From: Planctomycetia bacterium
Lineage (GTDB): Bacteria; Planctomycetota; Phycisphaerae; UBA1845; Fen-1342
Assembly: GCA_015709575.1 (NCBI GenBank)
Contig: CP054190.1
Location: forward strand, 2,354,616 to 2,418,615
Direction of reading: 5' to 3'
Length of the DNA stretch: 64,000 nucleotides
Shown here: piece by piece, positions 31,632-40,271 of the stretch
Layout of the letters: every line of letters starts with the position of its first letter
Numbering within the stretch: position 1 is the stretch's first letter
The notes under the pieces: model-generated
Database searches by the model: none
Told to the model about the DNA's origin: nothing
Seen by the model: the letters and a program-made list of their open reading frames with translations, nothing else
Program-made: the position numbers and the translations under genes

Positions 31632-34342
31632 ACATGGTTGAGCGATATCTGCGAGCGGTACGGAGCCTCATCGACACGCTCGGTGTTCCTCTCACCGACG
31701 CACTCGAAATGGCCCGCGTGCCGGAAGAGTTCCGGGGGCCGGTACGTGTCCGCTACGAGGAGGAAACCGCGCTGCCCATCCGGCGCGCCAATGTCCTTTC
31801 CGGCACCGGAGGTCCGCGGCCGTGGTTTCAGCAGTGGGACCCATCCACGGGGTATTACTGGCTCCAGCAGCGCGAATACCTGATTGACCGGCTCGGATGG
31901 AATCAGGCCGACATCGGTTCGCTCGATGACGCCACGGACAAGATTCTCTCCCACCTTGAAGACCCACGCCCGGCAGGTCCTGCGCAGTTCGATGTACGCG
32001 GGCTTGTCATGGGCTATGTGCAGAGCGGCAAGACCGCGAACTTCTGTGCGCTGGCGGCCAAGGCAGCCGACGCCGGCTACAAGCTCGTCATCATTCTCTC
32101 GGGCATTCACAACTCCCTCCGTCTCCAGACGCAGCGACGGATCAACCGCGCACTTGGCCTTGATCCTACCGGCGTTCCCGAACCCAAGCCGGGCCGGCGC
32201 TGGATCGGGCTGACAACGCCCGCGCTGCATGGGGATTTCCGGGCCGGCACCATCGACGCCAACGTGCTTCAGGGAAACGAACACGTCCTGCTGGTCTGCA
32301 AGAAGAACGCATCCGTTCTGCGCCGCCTCACCAACTGGATCGAGAACCGGGCGCCGGCAAGTCTGCCTGTCCTCATCATTGACGACGAGGCGGACCAGGC
32401 ATCCATCAATACGGGAGGCAACCGCCCGCCGGTACAGGAAGATTCCGACCTCGCCCCGGACGACTTGGACAACCCACAGCAGGTTAAAGACGAACTGGAC
32501 CCTTCCGTCATCAACGGTATGATCCGCACACTCGTCCGGTCGTTTACACGGGTGTCTTACATCGCATACACGGCGACTCCCTTCGCCAACGTGCTCATCA
32601 ACCACCTGGCGATCGACCGCGACGTGTTCCAGGACCTCTATCCGCGGGATTTCATCGTCGCGTTGCCGCGCCCGAACGGATATACCGGCGCCGAACGCCT
32701 GTTCGGGCGAGAAGCCCTTCCGGGTGAGCACGACGGTCAGACTGCGCTCGACATCATCGACCTTGTCCCTGAGCACGAAGCCGACCTGCTGACGCCTCGG
32801 GGACAGGACGTGGATGCGTATGACCCCGTCGTCTATCCGTCGATGCGGACGGCATTCCTCGACTTTGTGCTTGCCACCGCGGCCCGGGTTCACCGGGCTG
32901 GCGGCGACGTGCCCGCGACGATGCTCATCCATACGCATCACCGCAAATCGGTTCAGAACCGGCTTGGCGAGCGTCTCCGAACCTTCGTCTCCGAAATCCG
33001 CCAGAGCTGGCGATACGACCGGCAGGCAATCCGGCCGGAACTGGTTCAGCGCTGGGACAGCGGATTCCGTCCGGTCATCGCGTCCGTGGACATCAACCGT
33101 GACGTGGCGTTCGACGCTATCGAGGAGCAGGTGGACCGGTTCTTCCGCGACCCGGTGCCGGTGCTCGTCCTCAACTCGGATTCCACCGACCAGCTTGACT
33201 ACGAGGCGGACCCGAATCTGAAAGCAGTGGTAGTGGGCGGCAACCGCCTGTCGCGAGGACTGACACTCGAAGGGCTGCTGGTCAGCTTCTACGTCCGCCG
33301 CACGGAGTATTTCGACACGTTGATGCAGATGGGCCGCTGGTTCGGCTACCGCGAGCACTATGTGGACCTCACGCGGATCTGGACGACCGAAGAACTCTCG
33401 GGCTGGTTCCGCGACCTCGCGCTCGCCGAAGAGGAGTTGCGCCGCGAGATTGCACGTTACGAGCGGGAGAACCTGACGCCCATCGACTTCGGGCCTCGCA
33501 TCCGCAGTCACCCGGCGATGATGATCACGGCGCAGAACAAGATGGGAAGCGCCCGCACGGTGTCGCAGAACTACTCCGGGTACATGCTCCAGACGACCGC
33601 GTTCAGGCTGGAGGATCGCGCATGGCTCCAGTCCAATCTGGACGCGGCCCGGCAGTTGCTGGCCGACATCGGCAACCCGAACCATCCTTCCTCCACACCG
33701 TCCCGTCCGGTCTGGTCCGACGTGCCCTGGCAGACCGTTGATTCTTTCCTCTCACGCTACCGGTTCGACCCGCGCGGTTCGCATGAAATGGGCGCTATCC
33801 GCCAGTACCTTCAGGCACAGGCCCGGCAGGACGAACTTGTCGAGTGGATCATTGCCGTGCCCGGTCTTGCAGCGCCGGACAATCATCTTGGAACCGAACC
33901 ACTGCTTGCTGTACGCGGAGTTCCTGCCAACCGGATCAGTCGCACGCGGCTGCGCAACAAGCCGTACGACATCGGCACTCTGGTCAATCCTGCCACGCTT
34001 GACGGCACGCCGCGATCGGGTGATGAGGAAATCGGACTTACCGATGAGCAGCTGGAGGCTGCACGAATCGCCGCCCAGACCGATACCGATCCAAGAGGCC
34101 GGTTTCCGAGGGCGTTGCGCCGTCAGCGCAGCTCCCGGCAGGGCCTTCTGCTGCTGTACCCGATCAGCCCTGAATCGCGACCGCGCGCGGGCGTGCAGAG
34201 CAGACTTCCACTATTCGATGATCCGCAACGCGACGGCCTCACCGTCGTCGGAAGCGCCATTGTGTTCCCGAGCAGCGACAGCGCCGCCACCATTGAGTAC
34301 GTCGTCGGGTCGGTCGGCACGCCGCAGGGAGATGATCAGTGA
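31625..34342 (+). CDS. Z1-domain SF2-type ATPase/helicase
   Basis: A 905-residue protein. Walker A-like QSGKTAN is at residues 133-139, the Walker B-like DDEADQ has acidic residues 253-255, and YTATPFANVLIN is a motif III-like segment near 316-327. GNRLSRGLTLEGLLVS and MGRWFGYREHYVDLTRI match the C-terminal motor motifs. The Z1 domain is defined from these operons next to GHKL ATPases. It likely translocates on DNA and works with the MORC ATPase and the PD-(D/E)XK protein. ATG at 31625 overlaps the preceding stop by seven bases; its stop overlaps the next start. Confidence 0.87.
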   Translation: MVNMVERYLRAVRSLIDTLGVPLTDALEMARVPEEFRGPVRVRYEEETALPIRRANVLSGTGGPRPWFQQWDPSTGYYWLQQREYLIDRLGWNQADIGSLDDATDKILSHLEDPRPAGPAQFDVRGLVMGYVQSGKTANFCALAAKAADAGYKLVIILSGIHNSLRLQTQRRINRALGLDPTGVPEPKPGRRWIGLTTPALHGDFRAGTIDANVLQGNEHVLLVCKKNASVLRRLTNWIENRAPASLPVLIIDDEADQASINTGGNRPPVQEDSDLAPDDLDNPQQVKDELDPSVINGMIRTLVRSFTRVSYIAYTATPFANVLINHLAIDRDVFQDLYPRDFIVALPRPNGYTGAERLFGREALPGEHDGQTALDIIDLVPEHEADLLTPRGQDVDAYDPVVYPSMRTAFLDFVLATAARVHRAGGDVPATMLIHTHHRKSVQNRLGERLRTFVSEIRQSWRYDRQAIRPELVQRWDSGFRPVIASVDINRDVAFDAIEEQVDRFFRDPVPVLVLNSDSTDQLDYEADPNLKAVVVGGNRLSRGLTLEGLLVSFYVRRTEYFDTLMQMGRWFGYREHYVDLTRIWTTEELSGWFRDLALAEEELRREIARYERENLTPIDFGPRIRSHPAMMITAQNKMGSARTVSQNYSGYMLQTTAFRLEDRAWLQSNLDAARQLLADIGNPNHPSSTPSRPVWSDVPWQTVDSFLSRYRFDPRGSHEMGAIRQYLQAQARQDELVEWIIAVPGLAAPDNHLGTEPLLAVRGVPANRISRTRLRNKPYDIGTLVNPATLDGTPRSGDEEIGLTDEQLEAARIAAQTDTDPRGRFPRALRRQRSSRQGLLLLYPISPESRPRAGVQSRLPLFDDPQRDGLTVVGSAIVFPSSDSAATIEYVVGSVGTPQGDDQ

Positions 34343-35358
34343 CCCTAGAGGAACTCGAATCATCGTGGGGCGCTTTGCAACCGCCCGCAGTGCCCGACGC
34401 CATCAGCGGCCGGCGCGCCATCGGTCTTCCCGTGGATCGGCCTGTCTACGTTGCCGTGGACAGCCGGCGGCGCCGGCATCTTCTCATTCAGGTTCCGGAC
34501 GCCACCGCCCCCGTCAGCCAGCGGGAGACGCGCAGTCTTGAGGTGACGACCGCTCGTTTTCAGGTCGGCTCGAATCCTGAATCGCTGTACGTGGACCTCG
34601 TCTGCACGGACTCCGCACAGCACGCTACGTTCTCCGCGATCGCCCAGGACCTCATCCGGTCCATCCGGCAGACTCCCGGCCCGCTTCGGGATTCGATCCT
34701 GAGCGCGCTTGGCCGCTGGCGCGCATTCTGGACGGTCAAGGCTGTCGGCATGAGTCGTGAAGATGCCTTGGGACTGTTCGGAGAACTGTGGTTTCTCCGC
34801 AGGTGGCTTGGAACCGTGGACGCCGCCACCATGAGACGCTGGCAAGCCACTGACTCGGCCCGGCATGATTTTCAGTGGTCGTCAGCATCCGTTGAAGTGA
34901 AGACCGCCACAACACAGTCCGCCAGCGCTCCGGCTCACCGGATTGCAAGCTTGGAGCAGCTCGCCGACCCCGAACAGGGGCAGTTGTACCTGTTCAGTCT
35001 CCAGGTTTGCGACGATGCTCTTGCTGCCAACACAGTGCATGGCCTTGTCGCATCGTTGACGGCAGATTTGCAGGCCGACTTCCAGACGGTGAGCGAGTTC
35101 AACGACAAACTGGCCGCACGGGGATACTCGCCGGCCGATCAGCAGGCGCCGGCACGCACGCTTCGGATTCTGGCAGAGCGCCTCTACCGGCTGGACGCCG
35201 GATTTCCGCGGCTGACCCGTCAAACTTTCCAACCGGCTGGTATCCCGACCGGCATCGTCGGCATGGAATACGTCATTGACCTTGCCGTCTGTGACCAGTG
35301 GCTTGTTGCCACCGTGCCGACCGACGCCCCGGCCCAAGTGCTGGCCTCTTCCCGCTGA
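34339..35358 (+). CDS. PD-(D/E)XK motif protein (DUF4420-like)
   Basis: Starts with GTG overlapping the Z1 stop; 339 residues. The nuclease core is visible as GLFGELWFL with Glu149, RHDFQW with Asp177, and VEVK with Glu186 and Lys188. These fit a restriction-endonuclease-like PD-(D/E)XK fold. It is the standard last gene of Dcm-Vsr-GHKL-Z1 operons and the best candidate for the effector nuclease, although substrate and cleavage are unproven. A palindrome and the abiE promoter follow two bases later. Confidence 0.82.
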   Translation: MTLEELESSWGALQPPAVPDAISGRRAIGLPVDRPVYVAVDSRRRRHLLIQVPDATAPVSQRETRSLEVTTARFQVGSNPESLYVDLVCTDSAQHATFSAIAQDLIRSIRQTPGPLRDSILSALGRWRAFWTVKAVGMSREDALGLFGELWFLRRWLGTVDAATMRRWQATDSARHDFQWSSASVEVKTATTQSASAPAHRIASLEQLADPEQGQLYLFSLQVCDDALAANTVHGLVASLTADLQADFQTVSEFNDKLAARGYSPADQQAPARTLRILAERLYRLDAGFPRLTRQTFQPAGIPTGIVGMEYVIDLAVCDQWLVATVPTDAPAQVLASSR

Positions 35359-35359
35359 C

Positions 35360-35389
35360 TGTCAAGTTTTGGAGCAAAAAAACTTGACA
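35360..35389. promoter_or_regulatory. AbiE operator dyad over the promoter
   Basis: An 11-bp perfect dyad (TGTCAAGTTTT at 35360-35370 and its complement at 35379-35389) ends in TTGACA at 35384-35389. GATCAT is 17 bases further as a -10 and GGAGG precedes the ATG at 35419. AbiEi antitoxins are known to bind inverted repeats and repress their own operon. Confidence 0.65.
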
Positions 35390-35418
35390 ATTAGCCGGGC
35401 CTGGCCGATCATGGAGGC

Positions 35419-36165
35419 ATGGCTAGTTCGACCCTGAAAGCTCCATCCTCGCGCATCGCCAGCGCCGTCCGTACCCGCATCGAGCGGGGCGGCGAACGCC
35501 TGTGGCGCCTGGAGGACTTCCGCGACCTGCCTTTCATGGCGGTCGCCCAGGCCCTCTCGCGCCTGGCCCGCGCTGGCCAGATCGAGCGGCTGAGCAAGGG
35601 AACGTACTACCGGAGCCGGCAGACCGCCTTCGGCAGAAGCCGGCCGAATCCGGCTTCTATTCAACGGCTTGCGGGTCGTGGGAAGCCGCTCTTCCCGGCC
35701 GGCATCGCCGCGGCCAATCTGCTCGGATTCACCACCCAGACTTCGGCGCGCGGCGAGCTGGCGACCAGCGCCAGCAGTCTGCCCCGGAAGCTGATCGGAC
35801 CTGACGCGGTGATCCACACCCGCCGGCCGGCGACATGGAAGGGCCTGTCGGAAACCGACGCGGCGTTCCTGGACTTCCTGCGCCGGGCCGGACGTACGAG
35901 CGAACTGTCGCCGGAGGCGACAATCCGTCGGGCGATCAGCCTCCTGTCTGAAACGGGGCGGTACCTGCGTCTCGCCGGTATCGCGGAGACGGAACCGCCG
36001 CGTGTGCGCGCCCTGCTTGGCGCGCTTGGCGAGCGTCTCGGCAACCATCCCAAGGCGGTGTCGAAACTCCGTGAATCCCTGAATCCGCTCTCCCGCTTTG
36101 ACTTCGGCGTGTTCGCGGGCCTGCCGAACGCGAGAGCGTGGCAGGCGAAGGAGCGCCGGCCATGA
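35419..36165 (+). CDS. abiEi: AbiEi-type antitoxin and autorepressor
   Basis: A 248-residue protein with an N-terminal winged HTH (DFRDLPFMAVAQALSRLARA, then GQIERLSKGTYYRSR) and a C-terminal AbiEi domain with AGIAAANLLGF and the stretch EALFHTRRPA-like VIHTRRPATWKGL. AbiEi neutralises AbiEii indirectly and represses the operon through inverted repeats. Its ATG follows GGAGG and the operator dyad; its stop overlaps the abiEii start (ATGA), typical of this type IV toxin-antitoxin pair. Confidence 0.88.
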   Translation: MASSTLKAPSSRIASAVRTRIERGGERLWRLEDFRDLPFMAVAQALSRLARAGQIERLSKGTYYRSRQTAFGRSRPNPASIQRLAGRGKPLFPAGIAAANLLGFTTQTSARGELATSASSLPRKLIGPDAVIHTRRPATWKGLSETDAAFLDFLRRAGRTSELSPEATIRRAISLLSETGRYLRLAGIAETEPPRVRALLGALGERLGNHPKAVSKLRESLNPLSRFDFGVFAGLPNARAWQAKERRP

Positions 36166-37124
36166 GGCTCCACGAGCATCCCGACTTCGAGCAGGCGATC
36201 CTCCGCGCTGCGGAACACTTCCGCGCGCGGGGATTGCGCCCCGCGATCATCGAGAAGGACTACTACGTCACCGAGGCGCTCCGCATCATCGCCGCCACAG
36301 CAGGTGACAAAGTGATCTTCAAGGGCGGGACCAGCCTGTCGAAGGGCTGGAACCTCATCGAGCGATTCTCAGAGGACATTGACCTGTTCCTTGACCCGAT
36401 CGTGTTCACGCCGCCGCTCGGTAAGCAAGGGATCGACCGCGAGTTGAAGCGTCTGCGCGATGCGATAGCGAAGCATCCGGGTCTGACGTTTGTGAAGACG
36501 GAAAGCCACACGATCGGCGGATTCGGCCGCAGTGACAGGTTCGCCTACGAGCAGCGCTTCGGCGGACCCGGCGAAGTGGCGGCGCGGGTTCTGTTGGAAT
36601 CCGGCACCGCGAGCGGGCGTGAACCGACCGCCGACATTCCGCTCCGCTCATACCTTGGCCAGTTCCTCCAGGAGGCCGGGCAGACACTTGGCGCCGAGGA
36701 CGAGGGGCCGTTCACCATGCGCCTGCTCCATTTCCGGCGCACGTTCGTCGAGAAGATGTTCGCGATTCACGCCAAGGTCGAACTCTTCAAGCGGGACGGC
36801 CGGCCAGTCGGGAGCTATGCCCGCCACTACTACGACCTCTACCAGCTTGCCGCCCAGCCGGAGGTGCGGGCGATGCTCGAATCACCGGAATACATGGCCA
36901 TCAGGGAAGATTACGACCGCATCAGCCGGGCGCACTTCGAGCGGGACTACTTCCAGCCAGAGGGGATGAGCTTCGCCAGGAGCGATGCGCTGTTCCCATC
37001 CGGGCCTCTCGCCCAAGCCATTGCCCGTGACTACGACCAGCAGTGCCGGACGCTCTGCTATGGCGCGTTTCCGACATGGGCGGAAGTGCAGGCGCGGTTG
37101 GGCGAACTGCGGGAATTGCTCTGA
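36162..37124 (+). CDS. abiEii: AbiEii-type nucleotidyltransferase toxin
   Basis: A 320-residue protein with the DNA-polymerase-beta nucleotidyltransferase core: FKGGTSLSKGW with the GGTS box at 55-58 and Lys61, and the metal-binding EDIDLF with Asp72 and Asp74. The Tyr-rich region RHYYDLYQLA follows. AbiEii toxins transfer nucleotides and stop growth upon phage infection. Overlap with abiEi by four bases keeps their expression coupled. Length matches the family. Confidence 0.9.
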   Translation: MRLHEHPDFEQAILRAAEHFRARGLRPAIIEKDYYVTEALRIIAATAGDKVIFKGGTSLSKGWNLIERFSEDIDLFLDPIVFTPPLGKQGIDRELKRLRDAIAKHPGLTFVKTESHTIGGFGRSDRFAYEQRFGGPGEVAARVLLESGTASGREPTADIPLRSYLGQFLQEAGQTLGAEDEGPFTMRLLHFRRTFVEKMFAIHAKVELFKRDGRPVGSYARHYYDLYQLAAQPEVRAMLESPEYMAIREDYDRISRAHFERDYFQPEGMSFARSDALFPSGPLAQAIARDYDQQCRTLCYGAFPTWAEVQARLGELRELL

Positions 37125-37134
37125 GAGGACATCC

Positions 37135-37440
37135 ATGCGTCCCAATCAAGAACGCGCTGAAACGCTTCGCCTTGACCTCCAGGCTTGGCTTGAAAAGAAC
37201 GAACTGATGAACGATGGCTCCTTTGACGTACCGAATGATCCCGAGGCGATCGACACGACCCAAGGAGCAGAGCCGGTCTATCTGATTCTCAGCATGGACG
37301 GCATGTTGTACGACCTCTTCTACAAGCGTGAGAACGACGATTTGCGTACCGAGTTTGACGCGATCGTTGCCGAGCACGGGTTCTGGTACGACTTTGCAGA
37401 CAGCACGACACTGCTCTTCATGGTGGACACGCAGACATAG
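37135..37440 (+). CDS. Small hypothetical protein after AbiEii, 101 aa
   Basis: Starts at the ATG at 37135 with GAGAGGA upstream, ten bases after the abiEii stop, so it is a third gene of the abiE operon. The acidic, aromatic product has the segment YLILSMDGMLYDLFYKRENDDLRTEFDAI and ends STTLLFMVDTQT. No domain recognised. Third genes of unknown role do occur next to abiE systems, so it could be an accessory factor. Confidence 0.6.
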   Translation: MRPNQERAETLRLDLQAWLEKNELMNDGSFDVPNDPEAIDTTQGAEPVYLILSMDGMLYDLFYKRENDDLRTEFDAIVAEHGFWYDFADSTTLLFMVDTQT

Positions 37441-37449
37441 TCGCCCGAT

Positions 37450-37509
37450 GGAGCGGGAGACGCGGCCCCTCTCCCGCTCCAAACCTCACCCTCTACCCCC
37501 CACGAGCAG
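37450..37509. repeat. Palindromic repeat element, copy B (right flank of defence island)
   Basis: Related to copy A at 27831-27890. Its first 31 bases form a perfect 11-bp hairpin (GGAGCGGGAGA at 37450-37460 and TCTCCCGCTCC at 37470-37480), followed by the shared tail AACCTCACCCTCTACCCCCC-like segment. It lies ten bases after the last gene of the island and may also act as a transcription end. Confidence 0.7.
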
Positions 37510-37705
37510 GTTCTTTCTAGGCAATGCCGATAGACGGCGAACGCCGTGACGCGGATGAGCGTCGGTGCTCTGTCGGCCTTGCCTTCCGATCGTCCCGGAT
37601 GCATCGACTTCGCAACACTGACCTTGTACCGTTTCCCAGGAATGCGGAGGGTGTGATGCCGAAGAACCAACGCAGGATTCACTCAGCCGTGAGCAGGGAT
37701 TGACG

Positions 37706-38167
37706 ATGCCCGCGTACCGACACACGCAGACCTCTCCAATGTGGCTGATTCTTTTCGTGTTCGTGCCGCTCTTCGCCATCGGAGCACTGGGCGGCGACAA
37801 CACGATGTTGCTGATCATCCTGCTGGCTGTCGGCGCTGGCTTCCTGCTGCTTGCAGCCAGCATCCACAGCCTGACGGTCGAGGACGCGGGCGAGCATCTA
37901 CGGGTGCGATTCGGTCCGCTGCCCCTCCTGGGGACGCGGTTGAAGTATGCCGACATGGCGGACCCGGCGGTCGGCCGCTCGCGGATGATCGACGGTTGGG
38001 GCATCCACTGGATTCCCGGCCGCGGCTGGACGTACAACCTGTGGGGCTACGACTGCGTCGAACTCCAGTACCGCGGCAGCCCCCTCCGCATCGGCACGGA
38101 TGACGCGGCGAACCTCGCGAGGTTTCTGCAAGAGCGGATCGCCGCTCGCCACCAGGTGCCCACCTGA
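37706..38167 (+). CDS. Membrane protein with two N-terminal spans, 153 aa
   Basis: The ATG at 37706 starts a protein with two hydrophobic helices (MWLILFVFVPLFAIGAL and MLLIILLAVGAGFLLLAASI) and a C-terminal beta-rich domain with DAGEHLRVRFGPLPLLGTRL and GWGIHWIPGRGWTYNLWGYDCVEL. This resembles bacterial PH-like membrane-anchored proteins. A 15-codon frame with GGAGGG lies immediately upstream (37656-37703), ending next to the start, and may be a leader peptide. Function unknown; it lies at the right edge of the accessory region. Confidence 0.6.
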   Translation: MPAYRHTQTSPMWLILFVFVPLFAIGALGGDNTMLLIILLAVGAGFLLLAASIHSLTVEDAGEHLRVRFGPLPLLGTRLKYADMADPAVGRSRMIDGWGIHWIPGRGWTYNLWGYDCVELQYRGSPLRIGTDDAANLARFLQERIAARHQVPT

Positions 38168-38226
38168 ACCTGTCGGCCTTACCCCTCAGTCACGTTTCAC
38201 GGTTTCACGGCCGAGCAGACCCTTGA

Positions 38227-38288
38227 TTCCAGGCTCCCAGGCCCGAATTCCTGCCACGAAGAGTTCAACTGGCGTACTGTCACCCCGA
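38227..38288. repeat. 62-bp direct repeat, copy 1
   Basis: Starts TTCCAGGCTCCCAGGCCCGA and ends ACTGTCACCCCGA. Identical to 39729-39790 except at three positions. The two copies flank the lipoprotein hydrolase gene. Around copy 1 the stretch 38168-38583 holds no convincing gene. Confidence 0.85.
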
Positions 38289-38583
38289 TTTGTTTCACGG
38301 TTGAGCGGCCGGCAAGACGCGGATTCCAGTCGCCCTGGCCCGGATCCCGTTCAAGACCATCTCAACTGTCCTACAGCTACGCCGATTTCGACAAGGCCAA
38401 CGATTCGCGCCGAGTCCTCGATACGGCTCGTCCGCAGCCGTTTCTGACACGGATCGGGCCGCCGCAGCAACCCCCCCGATTTGCGTGACGTCAGCCGCCG
38501 GATGTAGGATCCCCGCCGCTACCGGAATGACACGGATTCGAGATGAATCATCTGTTCACAGCCTGCCCTCAAGGAGCGACCTG

Positions 38584-39582
38584 GTGCGACAGTTCAGTCC
38601 AAGCGCTCGCTTCGTGCGCAATTTGATGGTCCTGGTTGCCTGCGGTGCCGCCGTGGGGTGCTCGGCACTCAACCGCCCACCGGTCGTCGTGGAGAGGCGG
38701 GTTGCGGTCACGGGCGGCGACGTCTGGTGCCAAGTCGTCGGCGCGGACAAACCGGGCGTACCGCTCCTGGTTCTGCACGGCGGTCCGGGCGTGCCGCATG
38801 ATTATCTCCTGCCGCTCAACGCCCTGGCGAACCAGCGGCCCGTGATCTTCTACGATCAGCTTGGTTGCGGAAACTCCGAGCGGCCGACCGATGAATCGCT
38901 TTGGACGATCGAGCGCTTCGTGGATGAGTTGGACGAGGTCCGCATGGCGCTGAAGCTCGATCGAGTCCACATCCTTGGCCACTCATGGGGGACGATGCTT
39001 GCAGTCGAATATATGCTTCAGCGCCGTCCGCCCGGCGTCATCAGCCTGACTCTCGCGGGCCCGGCCCTGAGCATGCAACGATGGGCAGCCGACCAACGCG
39101 TCTGGATGCTGGAACTTCCAAGGCCAATACAAGAAGCGATTCGGTCGGCGGAATCCGCAGGCACGTTTGAAACACTCGAATATCAAGACGCCGTCGGCGT
39201 GTTCTACGCCCGGCACGTCTGCCGGGTCGATCCGTGGCCGGACTACGTTCAACGTGCTCTTTCACCCGAAAAGATGGGCCGGCAGGTGTATTTTTACATG
39301 AATGGGCCGAGCGAGTTCACATGCACGGGGACGATCCGGGATTACGAGCGGGTCGATCGACTGCGTGAGATCACGACGCCGGCGCTGTTCATCTGCGGCC
39401 GCTACGACGAGGCCACGCCTGCGGCCACCGAATACTATCACCGCAACATGCCTGGCTCGGAACTTGCGGTGATCGAGAACGCGTCGCATTTGGCGTGGGT
39501 CGAGCAGCCCGATGAGTATTTTCGGGTGCTCCGCGCGTTCCTTCACCGGTCCGAAACCGGTCCCCGTGCGGGCCGCGAGTGA
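38584..39582 (+). CDS. Lipoprotein alpha/beta hydrolase (proline iminopeptidase-like)
   Basis: The GTG at 38584 with AAGGAG upstream starts a 332-residue protein. Residues 1-29 form a lipoprotein signal ending VGC. The mature part is an alpha/beta hydrolase: LVLHGGPGVPHDY oxyanion region, DQLGCGNSERP, and the nucleophile elbow GHSWGTMLA with the catalytic Ser. Asp in FICGRYDEATP and His in NASHLAWVEQP complete the triad. It is most like prolyl aminopeptidases, with membrane anchoring in the envelope. It is flanked by 62-bp direct repeats and followed by a strong terminator. Confidence 0.85.
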   Translation: MRQFSPSARFVRNLMVLVACGAAVGCSALNRPPVVVERRVAVTGGDVWCQVVGADKPGVPLLVLHGGPGVPHDYLLPLNALANQRPVIFYDQLGCGNSERPTDESLWTIERFVDELDEVRMALKLDRVHILGHSWGTMLAVEYMLQRRPPGVISLTLAGPALSMQRWAADQRVWMLELPRPIQEAIRSAESAGTFETLEYQDAVGVFYARHVCRVDPWPDYVQRALSPEKMGRQVYFYMNGPSEFTCTGTIRDYERVDRLREITTPALFICGRYDEATPAATEYYHRNMPGSELAVIENASHLAWVEQPDEYFRVLRAFLHRSETGPRAGRE

Positions 39583-39728
39583 CGGTGCCCGGGCCGTCGC
39601 GACGGAGAACGTGGTTGGAGGGATTACCCAACCAGGTCGTTCGCGGATTCCCCCCGACCGCCCTGCAAAACGATGGAGTTGTGCCCTTCAGGCGTGTATC
39701 TCGGTCTCATGCGAGAGCACACGCCTCG

Positions 39729-39790
39729 TTCCAGGCTCCCAGGCCCGAATTCCGGCCACAAAGAGCTCAACTGGCGTACTGTCACCCCGA
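39729..39790. repeat. 62-bp direct repeat, copy 2
   Basis: Partner of 38227-38288; 59 of 62 bases are identical. Located 146 bases after the hydrolase stop and 20 bases before its terminator. Confidence 0.85.
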
Positions 39791-39810
39791 CCATTCAGAA
39801 CCGGGGGAAC

Positions 39811-39843
39811 ACCCGCTTGATGCCAGCATCGAGCGGGTTTTTT
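39811..39843 (+). terminator. Rho-independent terminator after the hydrolase gene
   Basis: A 13-bp stem (ACCCGCTTGATGC with GCATCGAGCGGGT, one T-G wobble) has a two-base loop CA and is followed by six T (39838-39843). Confidence 0.88.
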
Positions 39844-40271
39844 CGTTGCCCGGGGCGGCGTAAAGCTCCCACCGGCGGCGGATGCCATCCTGCCGACCGC
39901 TGCTCTCGTCGGCGTTTCCTCGCCCATTCGAATCGCAGTGCGAACTCCGGTGTATTGGAGTCGCGCCGGCGCTCCTCCGCCCACGTTATGCGCGGATTCC
40001 GCGCGTCGGCGGATAGATGAACTGGCCCGCCGCATGGACGGAACTGGGCGGCGCGTGGAAAAAATTGCGAAGAGTGGCCGCGCTGCGAAAGCGCCTGGCC
40101 GAATCGCCCGATGCGCCGGCGAGCGCAAACTTAGCCCGGCGCGGCCACGGGCGCTTCTTCGCGCTCCGGGCGCTGGCGCTGGAGACGCGGGATGCGTCGC
40201 TGGCGCAGGGTCGGCGGGACGCGCTCACGGAGCAGTCGCGGTCAGACCACCCGCCACGCATAATACGTCAC
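39844..40271. other. Upstream region of the MFS gene, no gene supported
   Basis: An open frame joins 40017 to the MFS gene, but its composition is not protein-like and the MFS N terminus at 40272 is typical, so the upstream part is probably non-coding. No clear promoter is visible. Confidence 0.4.

Noticed and set aside
31349..33685. 778-residue open frame antisense to the GHKL/Z1 genes
   Set aside because: Its codons mirror the real genes on the other strand, and motifs such as GHKL and Walker A are all on the plus strand; long antisense frames are expected in GC-rich DNA.
35419..37440. Typical type II toxin-antitoxin interpretation of abiE genes
   Set aside because: The GGTS and DID nucleotidyltransferase motifs and the HTH antitoxin fit AbiE (type IV) better.
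40017..40271. N-terminal extension of the MFS transporter
   Set aside because: The upstream part is Arg-rich and hydrophilic, and the family start is at 40272.
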